A stretch of 9,926 bases of DNA from DATBAK01 sp036787815 (GTDB lineage: Bacteria; Actinomycetota; Acidimicrobiia; IMCC26256; PALSA-610), in the NCBI GenBank assembly GCA_036787815.1, contig DAIQOP010000141.1, positions 1-9,926 on the forward strand, in the 5' to 3' direction. The position numbers and the translations under genes are program-made. Below are positions 1-7,128 of this stretch, in pieces. The notes under the pieces are model-generated. The model was given only the letters and a program-made list of their open reading frames with translations, had not been told where the DNA came from and ran no database searches. Numbering within the stretch: position 1 is the first letter of the stretch; each line of letters starts with the position of its first letter.

Positions 1-1
1 C

Positions 2-67
2 CTGCACGAGGTCGTCGACGAGAGGTACTCGGTCTACTTCCCGATCATCCCCGCGACGGCACCGTGA
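2..67 (+). CDS. C-terminal fragment of an upstream protein, possibly GH127-like
   Basis: Only the last 21 codons and the TGA stop are present; the gene begins outside the window. The readable tail contains HEVVDERYSVYFPI. From memory this resembles the C-terminal beta strand of DUF1680/GH127 beta-L-arabinofuranosidases, where an H-x-x-D-x-R-Y-x-x-Y-(F/W) pattern is common. That would suit a cluster of glycosidases. The frame is supported because it stops cleanly at 65-67, 97 bases before the next good ribosome binding site and start. The fragment is far too short to prove a family, and another beta-sandwich-ending carbohydrate enzyme is equally possible. It may be the preceding member of the same catabolic locus. 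Confidence 0.5.
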   Translation: MHEVVDERYSVYFPIIPATAP

Positions 68-136
68 CCCCCTCGACGCAGCCCCCCACCACGAACGTCC
101 CCGGTCGTGGCGACCAGGATCGACCCGCACCACAAC

Positions 137-148
137 GGCAGCGCTGCC
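137..148. promoter_or_regulatory. 12-bp perfect palindrome, candidate LacI-family operator
   Basis: GGCAGCGCTGCC is a perfect inverted repeat. It lies in the only intergenic region ahead of the oxidoreductase/ThuA/GH29 run and directly abuts the Shine-Dalgarno site of the 165 gene. LacI-family regulators of sugar genes in actinobacteria (for example CebR, whose operator has an AGCGCT core) bind palindromes with a central CG and this AGCGCT core. A bound repressor here would block transcription or translation initiation of the operon. Nothing in the window encodes the regulator, so assignment to this family rests on the motif only. Confidence 0.45.
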
Positions 149-155
149 AGGAAGG
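149..155 (+). promoter_or_regulatory. Ribosome binding site deciding the GTG start at 165
   Basis: AGGAAGG lies 9 bases before the GTG at 165. It fixes that GTG as the start of the first oxidoreductase, and the following residues run straight into its Rossmann nucleotide-binding motif. Confidence 0.7.
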
Positions 156-164
156 ACGACACGC

Positions 165-1349
165 GTGGCGAACCCCCTGCGGATAGCCCTCATCGGAACC
201 GGCTTCATGGGGCGGATGCACGCGCAGGCGTGGCGTACCGCGTACCGGTTCTTCGACCTCCCCCTCGAGCCCGAGCTGACGGTCGTCGTCGGGCGCGACG
301 CGGATCGGACCGCGCGGGCCGCCCGGACGCTCGGCGCCGCCGAGCAGTCCACCGACTGGTCCGAGGTGATCGGGCGGGCCGACGTCGACCTCGTGGACAT
401 CTGCACACCCGGCGACACGCATGCGGCGATCGCGGTGGCCGCCCTCGAGGCGGGCCTTCACGTGCTGTGCGAGAAGCCGCTCGCCAACGACGTCGCCGAG
501 GCCGAGCGCATGGCACAGGCGGCGGGCCGTGCCCTCGACCGCGGTGTCGTCAGCATGTGCGGCTTCAGCTATCGCCGGACCCCTGCGTTGGCGCTCGCCC
601 GCCGGCTCGTTGCGGAGGGCCGCATCGGCCAGGTCCGGCACGTCCGCGCGCAGTACCTGCAGGACTGGCTGAGCGACCCCGACGCGCCGTTCACCTGGCG
701 GCTGGACAGCAACCGCGCCGGCTCGGGCGCTCTGGGCGACATCGGTGCGCACAGCATCGACACCGCGCAGTGGCTGACCGGCGACCACATCGAGGGCGTG
801 TCGGCCACGATGCGGACGTTCGTCGACACCCGGCCCCTGCTGGGCGAGCAGGTCGGCCTCGGCGGCCGAGCCGAGCACTGCGGGCCCCGCGAGCAGGTCA
901 CCGTCGATGACGCCGTCGCGTTCACGGCGCAGTTCGCCACGGGGGCGCTCGGCGTCTTCGAGGCGACCCGGATGGCGACCGGCCGCCGCAACGCGAACCG
1001 CATCGAGCTCAACGGGGACCGTGGGTCCCTGGCCTTCGACTTCGAGCGCATGAACGAGCTCGAGCTCTACGACGCGGCCGATCCCGCCGGCGGGCAGGGC
1101 TTCCGCCGCATCCAGGCCACCGAGCCGACCCATCCCTACGCGGGGGCGTGGTGGCCGGCCGGGCACGGTCTGGGCTACGAGCACCTGTTCACGCACCAGG
1201 TCGTCGACCTCGTGCGCGCCATCGCGGGCGACGGCGTCGCAGCACCGAGCTTCGCCGAGGCCGCCCAGGTCCAGCGGGTGCTCGCGGCGGTCGAGGCGAG
1301 CGCCCACGCGGACAGCACCTACGTCACCGTGGAAGGAAGCCCCTCATGA
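165..1349 (+). CDS. Gfo/Idh/MocA family NAD(P)-dependent oxidoreductase (first copy)
   Basis: A 394-residue cytoplasmic sugar or polyol dehydrogenase-type protein, full length for the family. The N-terminal Rossmann fold starts at once with ALIGTGFMGRMHA, the dinucleotide-binding loop GxGxxG at residues 11-16. The family motif CEKPLA follows, with Glu103-Lys104-Pro105. The substrate-domain motif GDIGAHSID keeps Asp192, His196 and Asp199, the usual catalytic/substrate-binding set alongside Lys104. The C-terminal half carries the family's second alpha/beta domain (VDDAVAFTAQF, NGDRGSLAFDFERMNELELY). The GTG start is chosen for its Shine-Dalgarno site and because the fold starts immediately. The stop overlaps the next start as ATGA, implying translational coupling to the ThuA gene. 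The substrate cannot be read from sequence; the fucosidase context suggests a deoxy-hexose, a glycoside or a derived lactone-forming sugar. Family call is firm, specificity unknown. Confidence 0.93.
   Translation: MANPLRIALIGTGFMGRMHAQAWRTAYRFFDLPLEPELTVVVGRDADRTARAARTLGAAEQSTDWSEVIGRADVDLVDICTPGDTHAAIAVAALEAGLHVLCEKPLANDVAEAERMAQAAGRALDRGVVSMCGFSYRRTPALALARRLVAEGRIGQVRHVRAQYLQDWLSDPDAPFTWRLDSNRAGSGALGDIGAHSIDTAQWLTGDHIEGVSATMRTFVDTRPLLGEQVGLGGRAEHCGPREQVTVDDAVAFTAQFATGALGVFEATRMATGRRNANRIELNGDRGSLAFDFERMNELELYDAADPAGGQGFRRIQATEPTHPYAGAWWPAGHGLGYEHLFTHQVVDLVRAIAGDGVAAPSFAEAAQVQRVLAAVEASAHADSTYVTVEGSPS
1331..1337 (+). promoter_or_regulatory. Ribosome binding site inside the preceding gene, setting the ATG at 1346
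   Basis: GGAAGGA lies 8 bases before the ATG at 1346 and inside the last codons of the oxidoreductase gene. It rules out the longer upstream start that the same frame allows at 1148, which would overlap the oxidoreductase by about 200 bases. Confidence 0.7.
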
Positions 1350-2053
1350 CGGCTCGCACCGCTCTCGTCGTTCGCGGTGGTTGGGACGGGCACCGCCCCG
1401 TCGACGCGACGAACCTCTTCGTGCCGTTCCTCGAGGAGCACGGTTTCGAGGTCCGGATCGAGGAGTCCAACGAGGTCTACGCCGACGAGCCGCTGATGCG
1501 GTGCACCGACCTGGTCGTGCAGAGCGTGACCATGTCGGAGATCTCGCGTGAGGCTTTCAGGGGGCTGGCCGCGGCCGTCCGCCGGGGCACGGGCCTGGCG
1601 GGGTGGCACGGCGGGATCGCCGACTCCTACCGTGCCAGCTCCGACTACCTGCAGCTGATCGGTGGGCAGTTCGCGACGCATCCGTCGAAGGCCCCGGCGC
1701 AGTGCGTTGGCGACGAGACGGACAACTTCCTGCCCTACACCGTGCACGTCACGGACCTCGGCCGGGTCCACGAGATCACGGCTGGCGTCGAGGACTTCAC
1801 CCTCACCACCGAGCAGTACTGGGTGCTGCACGACGACCTCATCGACGTGCTGGCGACCACGATGCACCCGGTTCAGCCGTACCACCCGTGGCACCGCCCG
1901 ATCACCTCCCCGGTCGTGTGGACCCGGCTGTGGGGTGACGGCCGCATCGTCGTCGCCACCCCGGGGCACAGCCTCGACGTGCTGCGCGACACGAGCGTCC
2001 GGACGATCGTCGAGAGGGGGATGCTGTGGGCGAGCCGCACGGCATCGGAGTAG
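1346..2053 (+). CDS. ThuA-like domain protein (trehalose-utilisation family)
   Basis: A 235-residue protein with the class I glutamine-amidotransferase-like fold of the ThuA family (PF06283 type). Visible family features: an opening strand TALVVRGGWDGHRPVD; the strand-loop GLAGWHGGIADSY with Trp87-His88-Gly89-Gly90; the segment FTLTTEQYWVLHD; and the closing strand PVVWTRLWGDGRIVVATPGHSLDVL. ThuA proteins have no settled reaction. With the oxidoreductase ThuB they are linked in rhizobia to metabolism of disaccharides such as trehalose through 3-keto derivatives, and they recur beside Gfo/Idh/MocA genes. Here the gene sits exactly between two such oxidoreductases, with a 4-base overlap upstream and a 28-base overlap downstream, so the three are probably made together. 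Family call is strong; the biochemical role is inference. Confidence 0.9.
   Translation: MTARTALVVRGGWDGHRPVDATNLFVPFLEEHGFEVRIEESNEVYADEPLMRCTDLVVQSVTMSEISREAFRGLAAAVRRGTGLAGWHGGIADSYRASSDYLQLIGGQFATHPSKAPAQCVGDETDNFLPYTVHVTDLGRVHEITAGVEDFTLTTEQYWVLHDDLIDVLATTMHPVQPYHPWHRPITSPVVWTRLWGDGRIVVATPGHSLDVLRDTSVRTIVERGMLWASRTASE
2012..2020 (+). promoter_or_regulatory. Ribosome binding site deciding the GTG start at 2026
   Basis: GAGAGGGGG ends 5 bases before the GTG at 2026, within the ThuA coding region. It selects the GTG whose product begins MGEPHGIGVVGLGVIA, placing the nucleotide-binding loop at residues 11-16 as expected. Confidence 0.65.
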
Positions 2054-3111
2054 TCGGGCTCGGCGTCATCGCGGCGCGCTACCTGGGGACCCTGGTCGGG
2101 CACCTCGACGTCGCCGTCAGGGCCGTCGCCGACCTCGACCAAGGACGGGCGGCCGACGTGGCGTCGGGCATCCCCGGGTGCCGCGCGCTGCCGGTCGCCG
2201 ACCTGGTCGCCGACCGAGCCGTCGACACGGTGCTGAACCTCACGACCCCCGACGCCCACGCCGAGATCGCGCTGGCGGCGCTGGCCCACGGCAAGAACGT
2301 CTACGGCGAGAAGCCGCTCGCGGCCACGTTCCTCGACGCTCTGTCGGTGATCCGCGCGCGTGGGGACGCCTGGGTCGGCTGCGCGCCCGACACGGTGCTC
2401 GGCACCGGCATCCAGACCGCGCGCGCGGCAGTGGACTCCGGGAGCATCGGCCGGCCGATCGCGGCGTTCGCCACGTGGGTCGCGCCGGGTCACGAGCGCT
2501 GGCACCCCAACCCGGACTTCTACTACCGGGCCGGAGGCGGCCCGCTGCTCGACATGGGCCCCTACTACCTGACCTCGCTCGTCCAGCTGCTCGGCCCCGT
2601 CACGCGGGTCACCGGTGCCTCGTCGCGCGGCCGCGACACGCGGACGATCGGCTCGGGCCCGCGGGCCGGCGAGCGGATCTCCGTCAAGGTCGACACCCAT
2701 GTCACCGGCATCCTCGAGCACGCCGGTGGCGCGCTGTCGACCGTGGTGTTGAGCTTCGACGCCGTCGCCACCGGGGCAGCGCCGATCGAGGTCCACGGCG
2801 AGCGGGGCAGCCTGTCGGTGCCGGACCCCAACACATTCGACGGCACGGTGCGGTTGCGCCTGCTGGGCGAGCAGGACTGGACCGCGGTGGCGCCGTCCGC
2901 CGGCTACCAGGGTGCCGAACGGGGCATCGGGCTCCTGGACTTCGTGCACGGCGGACGCCGAGCCGGCGGTGACCTGGCTCTGCACGTGCTCGAGATCATG
3001 ACGGCTCTGCTCGCGTCCGCGAGCGACGGGGTGCGGGTACCGCTCAGCACGAGCGTGGAACGTCCGTCGCTCGTCCCCCTGACCACCGAGGCGCAATGGC
3101 GGAAGCCATGA
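2026..3111 (+). CDS. Gfo/Idh/MocA family oxidoreductase (second copy, DMGPYY subtype)
   Basis: A 361-residue NAD(P)-dependent oxidoreductase distinct from the first copy. The N-terminus reads GIGVVGLGVIAARY, giving the GxGxxA nucleotide loop at residues 11-16. The EKPLA motif is present with Glu95-Lys96-Pro97. The substrate-domain motif is GGGPLLDMGPYYLTSLVQLLGPV: Asp176 is kept, but the position that holds His in the first copy is Tyr (Tyr180, followed by Tyr181). This version is familiar from a subset of the family, so it is probably a substrate subtype rather than a dead enzyme. The C-terminal domain carries IEVHGERGSLSVPDPNTFDG. It overlaps the ThuA gene by 28 bases and is followed by the GH29 gene on the same strand. 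Family call is firm; substrate unknown. Confidence 0.92.
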   Translation: MGEPHGIGVVGLGVIAARYLGTLVGHLDVAVRAVADLDQGRAADVASGIPGCRALPVADLVADRAVDTVLNLTTPDAHAEIALAALAHGKNVYGEKPLAATFLDALSVIRARGDAWVGCAPDTVLGTGIQTARAAVDSGSIGRPIAAFATWVAPGHERWHPNPDFYYRAGGGPLLDMGPYYLTSLVQLLGPVTRVTGASSRGRDTRTIGSGPRAGERISVKVDTHVTGILEHAGGALSTVVLSFDAVATGAAPIEVHGERGSLSVPDPNTFDGTVRLRLLGEQDWTAVAPSAGYQGAERGIGLLDFVHGGRRAGGDLALHVLEIMTALLASASDGVRVPLSTSVERPSLVPLTTEAQWRKP

Positions 3112-3162
3112 CCGGGACAGCTCACGGCGTCGTCGATCTTGACGTCGACCAGCCAGCACACC

Positions 3163-3170
3163 GAGAGGAA
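3163..3170 (+). promoter_or_regulatory. Ribosome binding site deciding the ATG at 3180
   Basis: GAGAGGAA ends 9 bases before the ATG at 3180. The in-frame alternatives at 3096 and 3108 lack an equally good site, and their extra 24-28 residues have no family resemblance, so 3180 is preferred for the GH29 gene. The 3108 ATG does form an ATGA overlap with the preceding stop and is not fully excluded. Confidence 0.65.
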
Positions 3171-3179
3171 GCAAGACCG

Positions 3180-4733
3180 ATGGCAGCACAGGACCTCCCG
3201 AGGCTCGACGTCTCGGCTCTGCCGGCGCCCGTCGACGTCAGCGACAACCGGGAGGCGCTCGCCGAGGTCGCCGCCGTGGTCGCGGCAGGGCCGTACTCGG
3301 CCGACTGGGGCTCGCTCCGGCGGTACACCCCGCCCCTGTGGTACCGGGACGCGAAGCTTGGCATCTTCGTGCACTGGGGCATCTACTCGGTGCCGGCGTT
3401 CGACAATGAGTGGTACTCGCGCTCGATGTACCTGGGGGCCTCGCCCTCCTTCGCGCACCACGTCGCGGCGTACGGCCCGCAGAGCGAGTTCGGGTACAAG
3501 GACTTCATCCCCAGCTTCCGGATGGAGCGGTTCGACCCGCACGAGTGGACGGCGCTCTTCCGCCGAGCCGGGGCGCAGTTCGTGGTCCCGGTCGCAGAGC
3601 ACCACGACGGCTTCGCGATGTACGACAGCGACCGCTCGCGCTGGACCGCGGCGAAGCTGGGTCCGGGCCGGGACGTGCTGGGGGACCTGCTCGACGCCGT
3701 CGACGAGGCGTGGATGGTGCGCGGAGCCTCTACGCACCGCGCCGAGCACTGGTTCTTCATGAACGGAGGCATGCGCTTCGACTCCGACGTGCGCGACCCG
3801 GCGCTGCAGGACTTCTACGGCCCGGCGCAGCGCGAGGAGACGGCGCCGAACGAGCGGTTCCTCGAGGACTGGCTGCTGCGCTGCGNNNNNNNNNNGATCG
3901 ATCGGTACCGACCGCAGGTGTTGTGGTTCGACTGGTGGATCGAGCAGCCCGCCTTCGAGCCGTACCTGCGCACATTCGCCGCCTACTACTACAACCGCGC
4001 AGCCGAGTGGGGCCGCGAGGTCGTCATCCACTACAAGTGGGACGCGTTCGCCCCCGGATCGGCGGTCTACGACGTCGAGCGCGGGACGGTCTCGGGCATC
4101 CGCGAGGAGCTCTGGCAGAACGACACCTCGGTCTCGCGGTCGTCGTGGTGCTGGGTCGAGGATCACGTCTACAAGCGCTCGCGCGACATCGTCGCGGAGC
4201 TCGCGGACGTCGTCGCGCGCAACGGGGTCCTGCAGCTGAACGTGGGTCCCAAGCCGGACGGCACCATCCCCGACGAGGAACGCCGCATCCTCGAGGACCT
4301 GGGAGCCTGGCTCGTGCGCAACGGCGAGGCGATCTACGGCACCCGCCCCTGGACCGTTGCGGCGGAGGGCCCGACCCGTGTCGCGGCGGGCTCGTTCACC
4401 GACGGCGCCCCGACCGACTTCGGACCCACCGACATCCGGTTCACCCGTAGGACCGACGTGACCGGCGACTACGTGTACGCGATCCTGCTCGCGGAGCCCT
4501 CGGACCGGGTGGCCCGCGTGCGCAGCTTCGCCGGCACGTCGGGGCTGCTCGAACGCGGTGTCCGGGCGGTCAGCGTGCTCGGCTCCACGGCCGACGTCAC
4601 GTGGGAGCGCACGGGGGACAGCCTGGACGTCGTGCTCCCGAGCGGGCTGGTGAGCGAGCACGGCGGCCCGGTCGTCAAGCTCTTCCTCGAGCCGGAGCCG
4701 CAGCGGCCCTGGACCGACTTCATCCACGGCTGA
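3180..4733 (+). CDS. GH29 alpha-L-fucosidase (interrupted by a 10-N gap)
   Basis: A predicted retaining exo-alpha-L-fucosidase of about 517 residues that removes alpha-linked L-fucose. The (beta/alpha)8 domain shows LGIFVHWGIYSVPAF (His65-Trp66), the sugar-binding signature EHHDGFAMYDS (His141-His142), GPGRDVLGDL, and YRPQVLWFDWW, whose Asp251 aligns with the GH29 nucleophile. Later landmarks are ELWQNDTSVSRSSWCW, then NGVLQLNVGPKPDGTIP (from Asn348) and NGEAIYGTRPW before a C-terminal beta-sandwich. No signal peptide is visible, so the enzyme is probably cytoplasmic. Ten Ns at 3886-3895 hide four residues just ahead of the nucleophile strand; the frame is the same on both sides. The Asn/Ala/Gly-type acid/base partner cannot be assigned by eye. 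It follows the second oxidoreductase by 68 bases. The GH29 call is strong; linkage preference is not readable. Confidence 0.93.
   Translation: MAAQDLPRLDVSALPAPVDVSDNREALAEVAAVVAAGPYSADWGSLRRYTPPLWYRDAKLGIFVHWGIYSVPAFDNEWYSRSMYLGASPSFAHHVAAYGPQSEFGYKDFIPSFRMERFDPHEWTALFRRAGAQFVVPVAEHHDGFAMYDSDRSRWTAAKLGPGRDVLGDLLDAVDEAWMVRGASTHRAEHWFFMNGGMRFDSDVRDPALQDFYGPAQREETAPNERFLEDWLLRCXXXXIDRYRPQVLWFDWWIEQPAFEPYLRTFAAYYYNRAAEWGREVVIHYKWDAFAPGSAVYDVERGTVSGIREELWQNDTSVSRSSWCWVEDHVYKRSRDIVAELADVVARNGVLQLNVGPKPDGTIPDEERRILEDLGAWLVRNGEAIYGTRPWTVAAEGPTRVAAGSFTDGAPTDFGPTDIRFTRRTDVTGDYVYAILLAEPSDRVARVRSFAGTSGLLERGVRAVSVLGSTADVTWERTGDSLDVVLPSGLVSEHGGPVVKLFLEPEPQRPWTDFIHG
3886..3895. other. Assembly gap (10 N)
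   Basis: A run of ten Ns lies inside the GH29 coding sequence. The reading frame continues unchanged on both sides, and a four-residue filler of the form xxEL would complete the usual ELIDRYRP segment, with the last hidden codon ending in G as Leu CTG would. The stated gap size is therefore plausible, though ten Ns can also be an arbitrary scaffolding placeholder. Confidence 0.97.
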
Positions 4734-4790
4734 GCGGTCGCCGTGGCACCGCCTCCACCCGCAGAGGCACAGCGGCGCGAGCTCGAGACG

Positions 4791-4795
4791 GAAGG
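4791..4795 (+). promoter_or_regulatory. Ribosome binding site for the beta-helix glycosidase
   Basis: GAAGG ends 8 bases before the ATG at 4804. It lies in the 70-base spacer after the GH29 stop; no convincing promoter is visible there, so read-through from GH29 is likely. Confidence 0.6.
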
Positions 4796-4803
4796 CCTGG
4801 TTC

Positions 4804-7100
4804 ATGGTTGAACTGCCGAAGGACGACGAGAGGCACGAGGCACGCGAGGCCGCGACGCGCGCCACGCGAGCGCGAGGGCGCGCGGTGCCCGCTGCCGTCG
4901 GCGACCGGGCTCTCGTCGTCGCGCCGGACGGTGACGACGCCGGCCCCGGGACGCAGGAGGCGCCGATCGCCACGCTGCACGAGGCGCAGCGCCGGCTGCG
5001 CGAGCTGCCCGGCGGGACCGTGGTGCTCACCGACGGGACCTGGCACCTGGACCGACCTCTTCGGTTCACCGCCCGTGACTCGGGAGAGCCGGGCGCTCCG
5101 CGGCGGTGGACGGCCGCGCCGGGGTCGCACGCGGTGATCTCGGGCGGCGTGCCGGTCAGTGGCTGGGACCTGCACGACGAGGCGAAGCGGGTCTTCCGCG
5201 CCCCGGTTCCCGGGTTCGCCGACACACGTCAGGTCTCGATCGACGGTCGCCTGGCCGAACGCCCGTGGATACCGCTCGATCGTGACCAGGTGACGGAGGA
5301 GGGCCTGACCTTCCGGGACCCCGCGCTCGGGCGTCTCGCCGAGCTCGCCTCGCACCACCGCATCGAGGTCGTGTGCGTCGCGTCGTTCACCCACCGCTAC
5401 GCGCCCGTCGCGCGCATCGAGCGCGACCGCATCGTCATGCAGCAACCGGCCTGGCGGAACAACACCTGGGGGTGGGACACGCTGGCGGACCCCGTCGAGG
5501 GCGGCGCGCTGCGGCTGGTGAACGCCTACGAGCTCCTGCAACCGGGCCAGTGGTACCTCGACCCGCAGGGCGCCGCGCTCTTCTACCGTGCCGCCGAGGG
5601 CGACCACCCCGACGCGCACCGGTTCGTCGTGCCACGCCTGGACTCCCTGCTGCAGATCGCCGGCACCCTCGACGAGCCCGTCCACGACCTCCAGGTCCGC
5701 GGCATCGAGTTCGCGCACACCAGCTGGCTCGGCCCGAGCACCCCGGCCGGCTACGCGAGTGCGCAGGCCGGCACGTTCCTGGCCCGTGAGTACCGCCAGC
5801 CGCCCGACTACCTCCTGACCTGCCAGCGGAGCTGTCCCGAGTTCGAGGCGACCCGCAACGACTGGGACCAGATGCCCGCGGCGGTGCAGGTGTCAGCCGC
5901 GACCCGCGTGGACGTCGTCGACAACACCTTCACGCAGCTCGGGCAGGTCGGGCTCGGCATCGGCAACGACGCCGGCGCCCATGGCGCGGGCATCGGGCTC
6001 GCCGTCGCGGACGTCCTGGTCCAGCACAACCTGTTCACCCAGCTCGCCGGGGGTGCCGTCGTCGTCGGTGGGATCCGTCCCGACGCCCATCACCCGACCG
6101 ATCCCCGGATGACCGTCCGCGACGTCGTGATCGACAACAACCTCGTGACGGCGGTCGCGGTCGACTACATGGACATGCCGGGCATCCTGTCCACCTACGT
6201 GGACGGGGCGACCATCACCCACAACGAGGTCTGCGACCTCCCCTACGACGGGATCGACGTCGGGTTCGGGTGGGGAGCGAACGACCCCGGTGGCAGCCCC
6301 GACTACCGCGCACGCGGTCTGTACGCCTCGCAGCCGGTGTACACCACACCGACGACCCTGCGGTGCACCGTCGTCGCCGGCAACCTCGTCCACGCGACGA
6401 AGCGGGCCTTCACCGACGGCGGTGCGATCTACAACCTCTCGGCCAACCCCGGGTCGCGAGTCGTCGAGAACTACCTGCGCGACAACAACAGCTCGGTCGG
6501 GCTCTACCTCGACGAGGGGTCGCGCTTCGTGGTCCTCGAGCGCAACGTGGTGCAGGACTGCCCGGTCTGGGTGTTCACCAACACCTACGGCGAGAACTAC
6601 ACGAACGACAACGTCGTCGCGCACAACTGGTACAACGGCGGCCGGACGCACATGCCCGAGCCGGCGGCTCACCAGAACCTGCTCGTCGGGAACGTGCTCG
6701 TCGATGGCCACGACTGGGTGACGCGCAGCGGGTCATCGCCCGCGCCGGGCTCGAGCCGGCTTTCCGCACGTTCGCGCAGGCCACGGTGCCGGTGCCGTTC
6801 GGTGCGGGGCTCGACGTCTTCGACGGCGCCGGGGCGGGCGGACGCCGGCTCGCCCTCGTCGTGGAGAACTTCGGCGACCGGGCGATCACGGCCCTGGAGG
6901 TGCTGGCGGTCGAAGTGCCCACGGGATGGTCACATCGCACCTCGCGACCGCTGCCGGGTGAGGTGGGCCCGCGCGAGCGCGTCGCGGGGGAGTGGCTGGT
7001 CGTGCCGGCTGAGACGCCGTCGGGCCGTGTCGCGGTGGCGGTCGCGGCCGTCGTCGAGGGCGTGCGCCACGAGCTCGGTGTCGGCGTGGCGGTCGGCTGA
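4804..7100 (+). CDS. Right-handed beta-helix glycosidase, GH141-like, with C-terminal NEW3-like domain; one apparent frameshift
   Basis: Residues from about 38 show the start typical of secreted-type beta-helix glycosidases (APDGDDAGPGT, then ATLHEAQRRL, SGEPGAPRRWTAAPG, ISGGVPVSGW). A long parallel beta-helix follows, with VRGIEFAHTSW, DNTFTQLGQVGL, DIDNN-type coils, YDGIDVGFGWG, FTDGGAIYNLSANPG and GLYLDEGS. Asp538 (DGG) and Asp570 (LDE) are candidate catalytic acids. This pattern best fits GH141, a family that includes alpha-L-fucosidases and a xylanase; GH120-type xylosidase is an alternative. At about 6717 the frame breaks. After VDGHDW the coding signal moves to the frame reading GDAQRVIARAGLEPAFR and ends at 7098-7100. 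One missing G in the GGG run would restore a protein of about 765 residues. The tail (VVENFGDRAITALEVLAVEVPTGW onward) looks like a NEW3 domain. No signal peptide is seen despite the family's usual export. Confidence 0.82.
6714..6720 (+). other. Probable single-base deletion (frameshift point)
   Basis: Upstream, the codons starting at 4804 read ...LVDGHDW. Read unshifted, they continue into low-complexity Ser/Arg/Pro sequence antisense to the GH95 gene. Downstream, sensible coding (GDAQRVIARAG) needs codons that reuse base 6717, so one base appears to be missing from the G run at 6716-6718. A sequencing or assembly slip is the simplest cause; a real null mutation or a -1 ribosomal shift is possible. 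Confidence 0.7.
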
Positions 7101-7128
7101 GCGGTCCGGCGGGCCGAGCGCCCCTCAG
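7097..7128. terminator. Possible bidirectional terminator hairpin between convergent operons
   Basis: An outer stem CTGAG (7097-7101) pairs with CTCAG (7124-7128). An inner stem GGTCC (7103-7107) pairs with GGGCC (7111-7115, one G-U pair) around a 3-base loop. The structure spans both facing stop codons (7098-7100 plus, 7125-7127 minus). There is no T tract on either side, so terminator function is only suggested by position. Confidence 0.3.

Noticed and set aside
89..110. Inverted repeat CCACGA / TCGTGG with a 10-base loop after the first stop codon
   Set aside because: Only 6 bp with a large loop and no T tract; it could end the upstream transcript but is too weak to call.
45..1307. 420-residue minus-strand open frame opposite the first oxidoreductase
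   Set aside because: It has shadow composition only, while the plus strand has clear Gfo/Idh/MocA motifs.
1873..3189. 438-residue minus-strand open frame opposite the second oxidoreductase
   Set aside because: It has no recognisable domain and mirrors a conserved plus-strand gene.
4734..4752. Inverted repeat GCGGT / ACCGC just after the GH29 stop
   Set aside because: A 5-bp stem with a 9-base loop is expected by chance in such GC-rich DNA.
2904..5225. Very long open frame on the minus strand opposite GH29 and the beta-helix gene
   Set aside because: No family motif and an Arg/Val/Gly-rich shadow composition; the plus strand holds recognisable enzymes across the same bases. Such shadows are common at this GC content.
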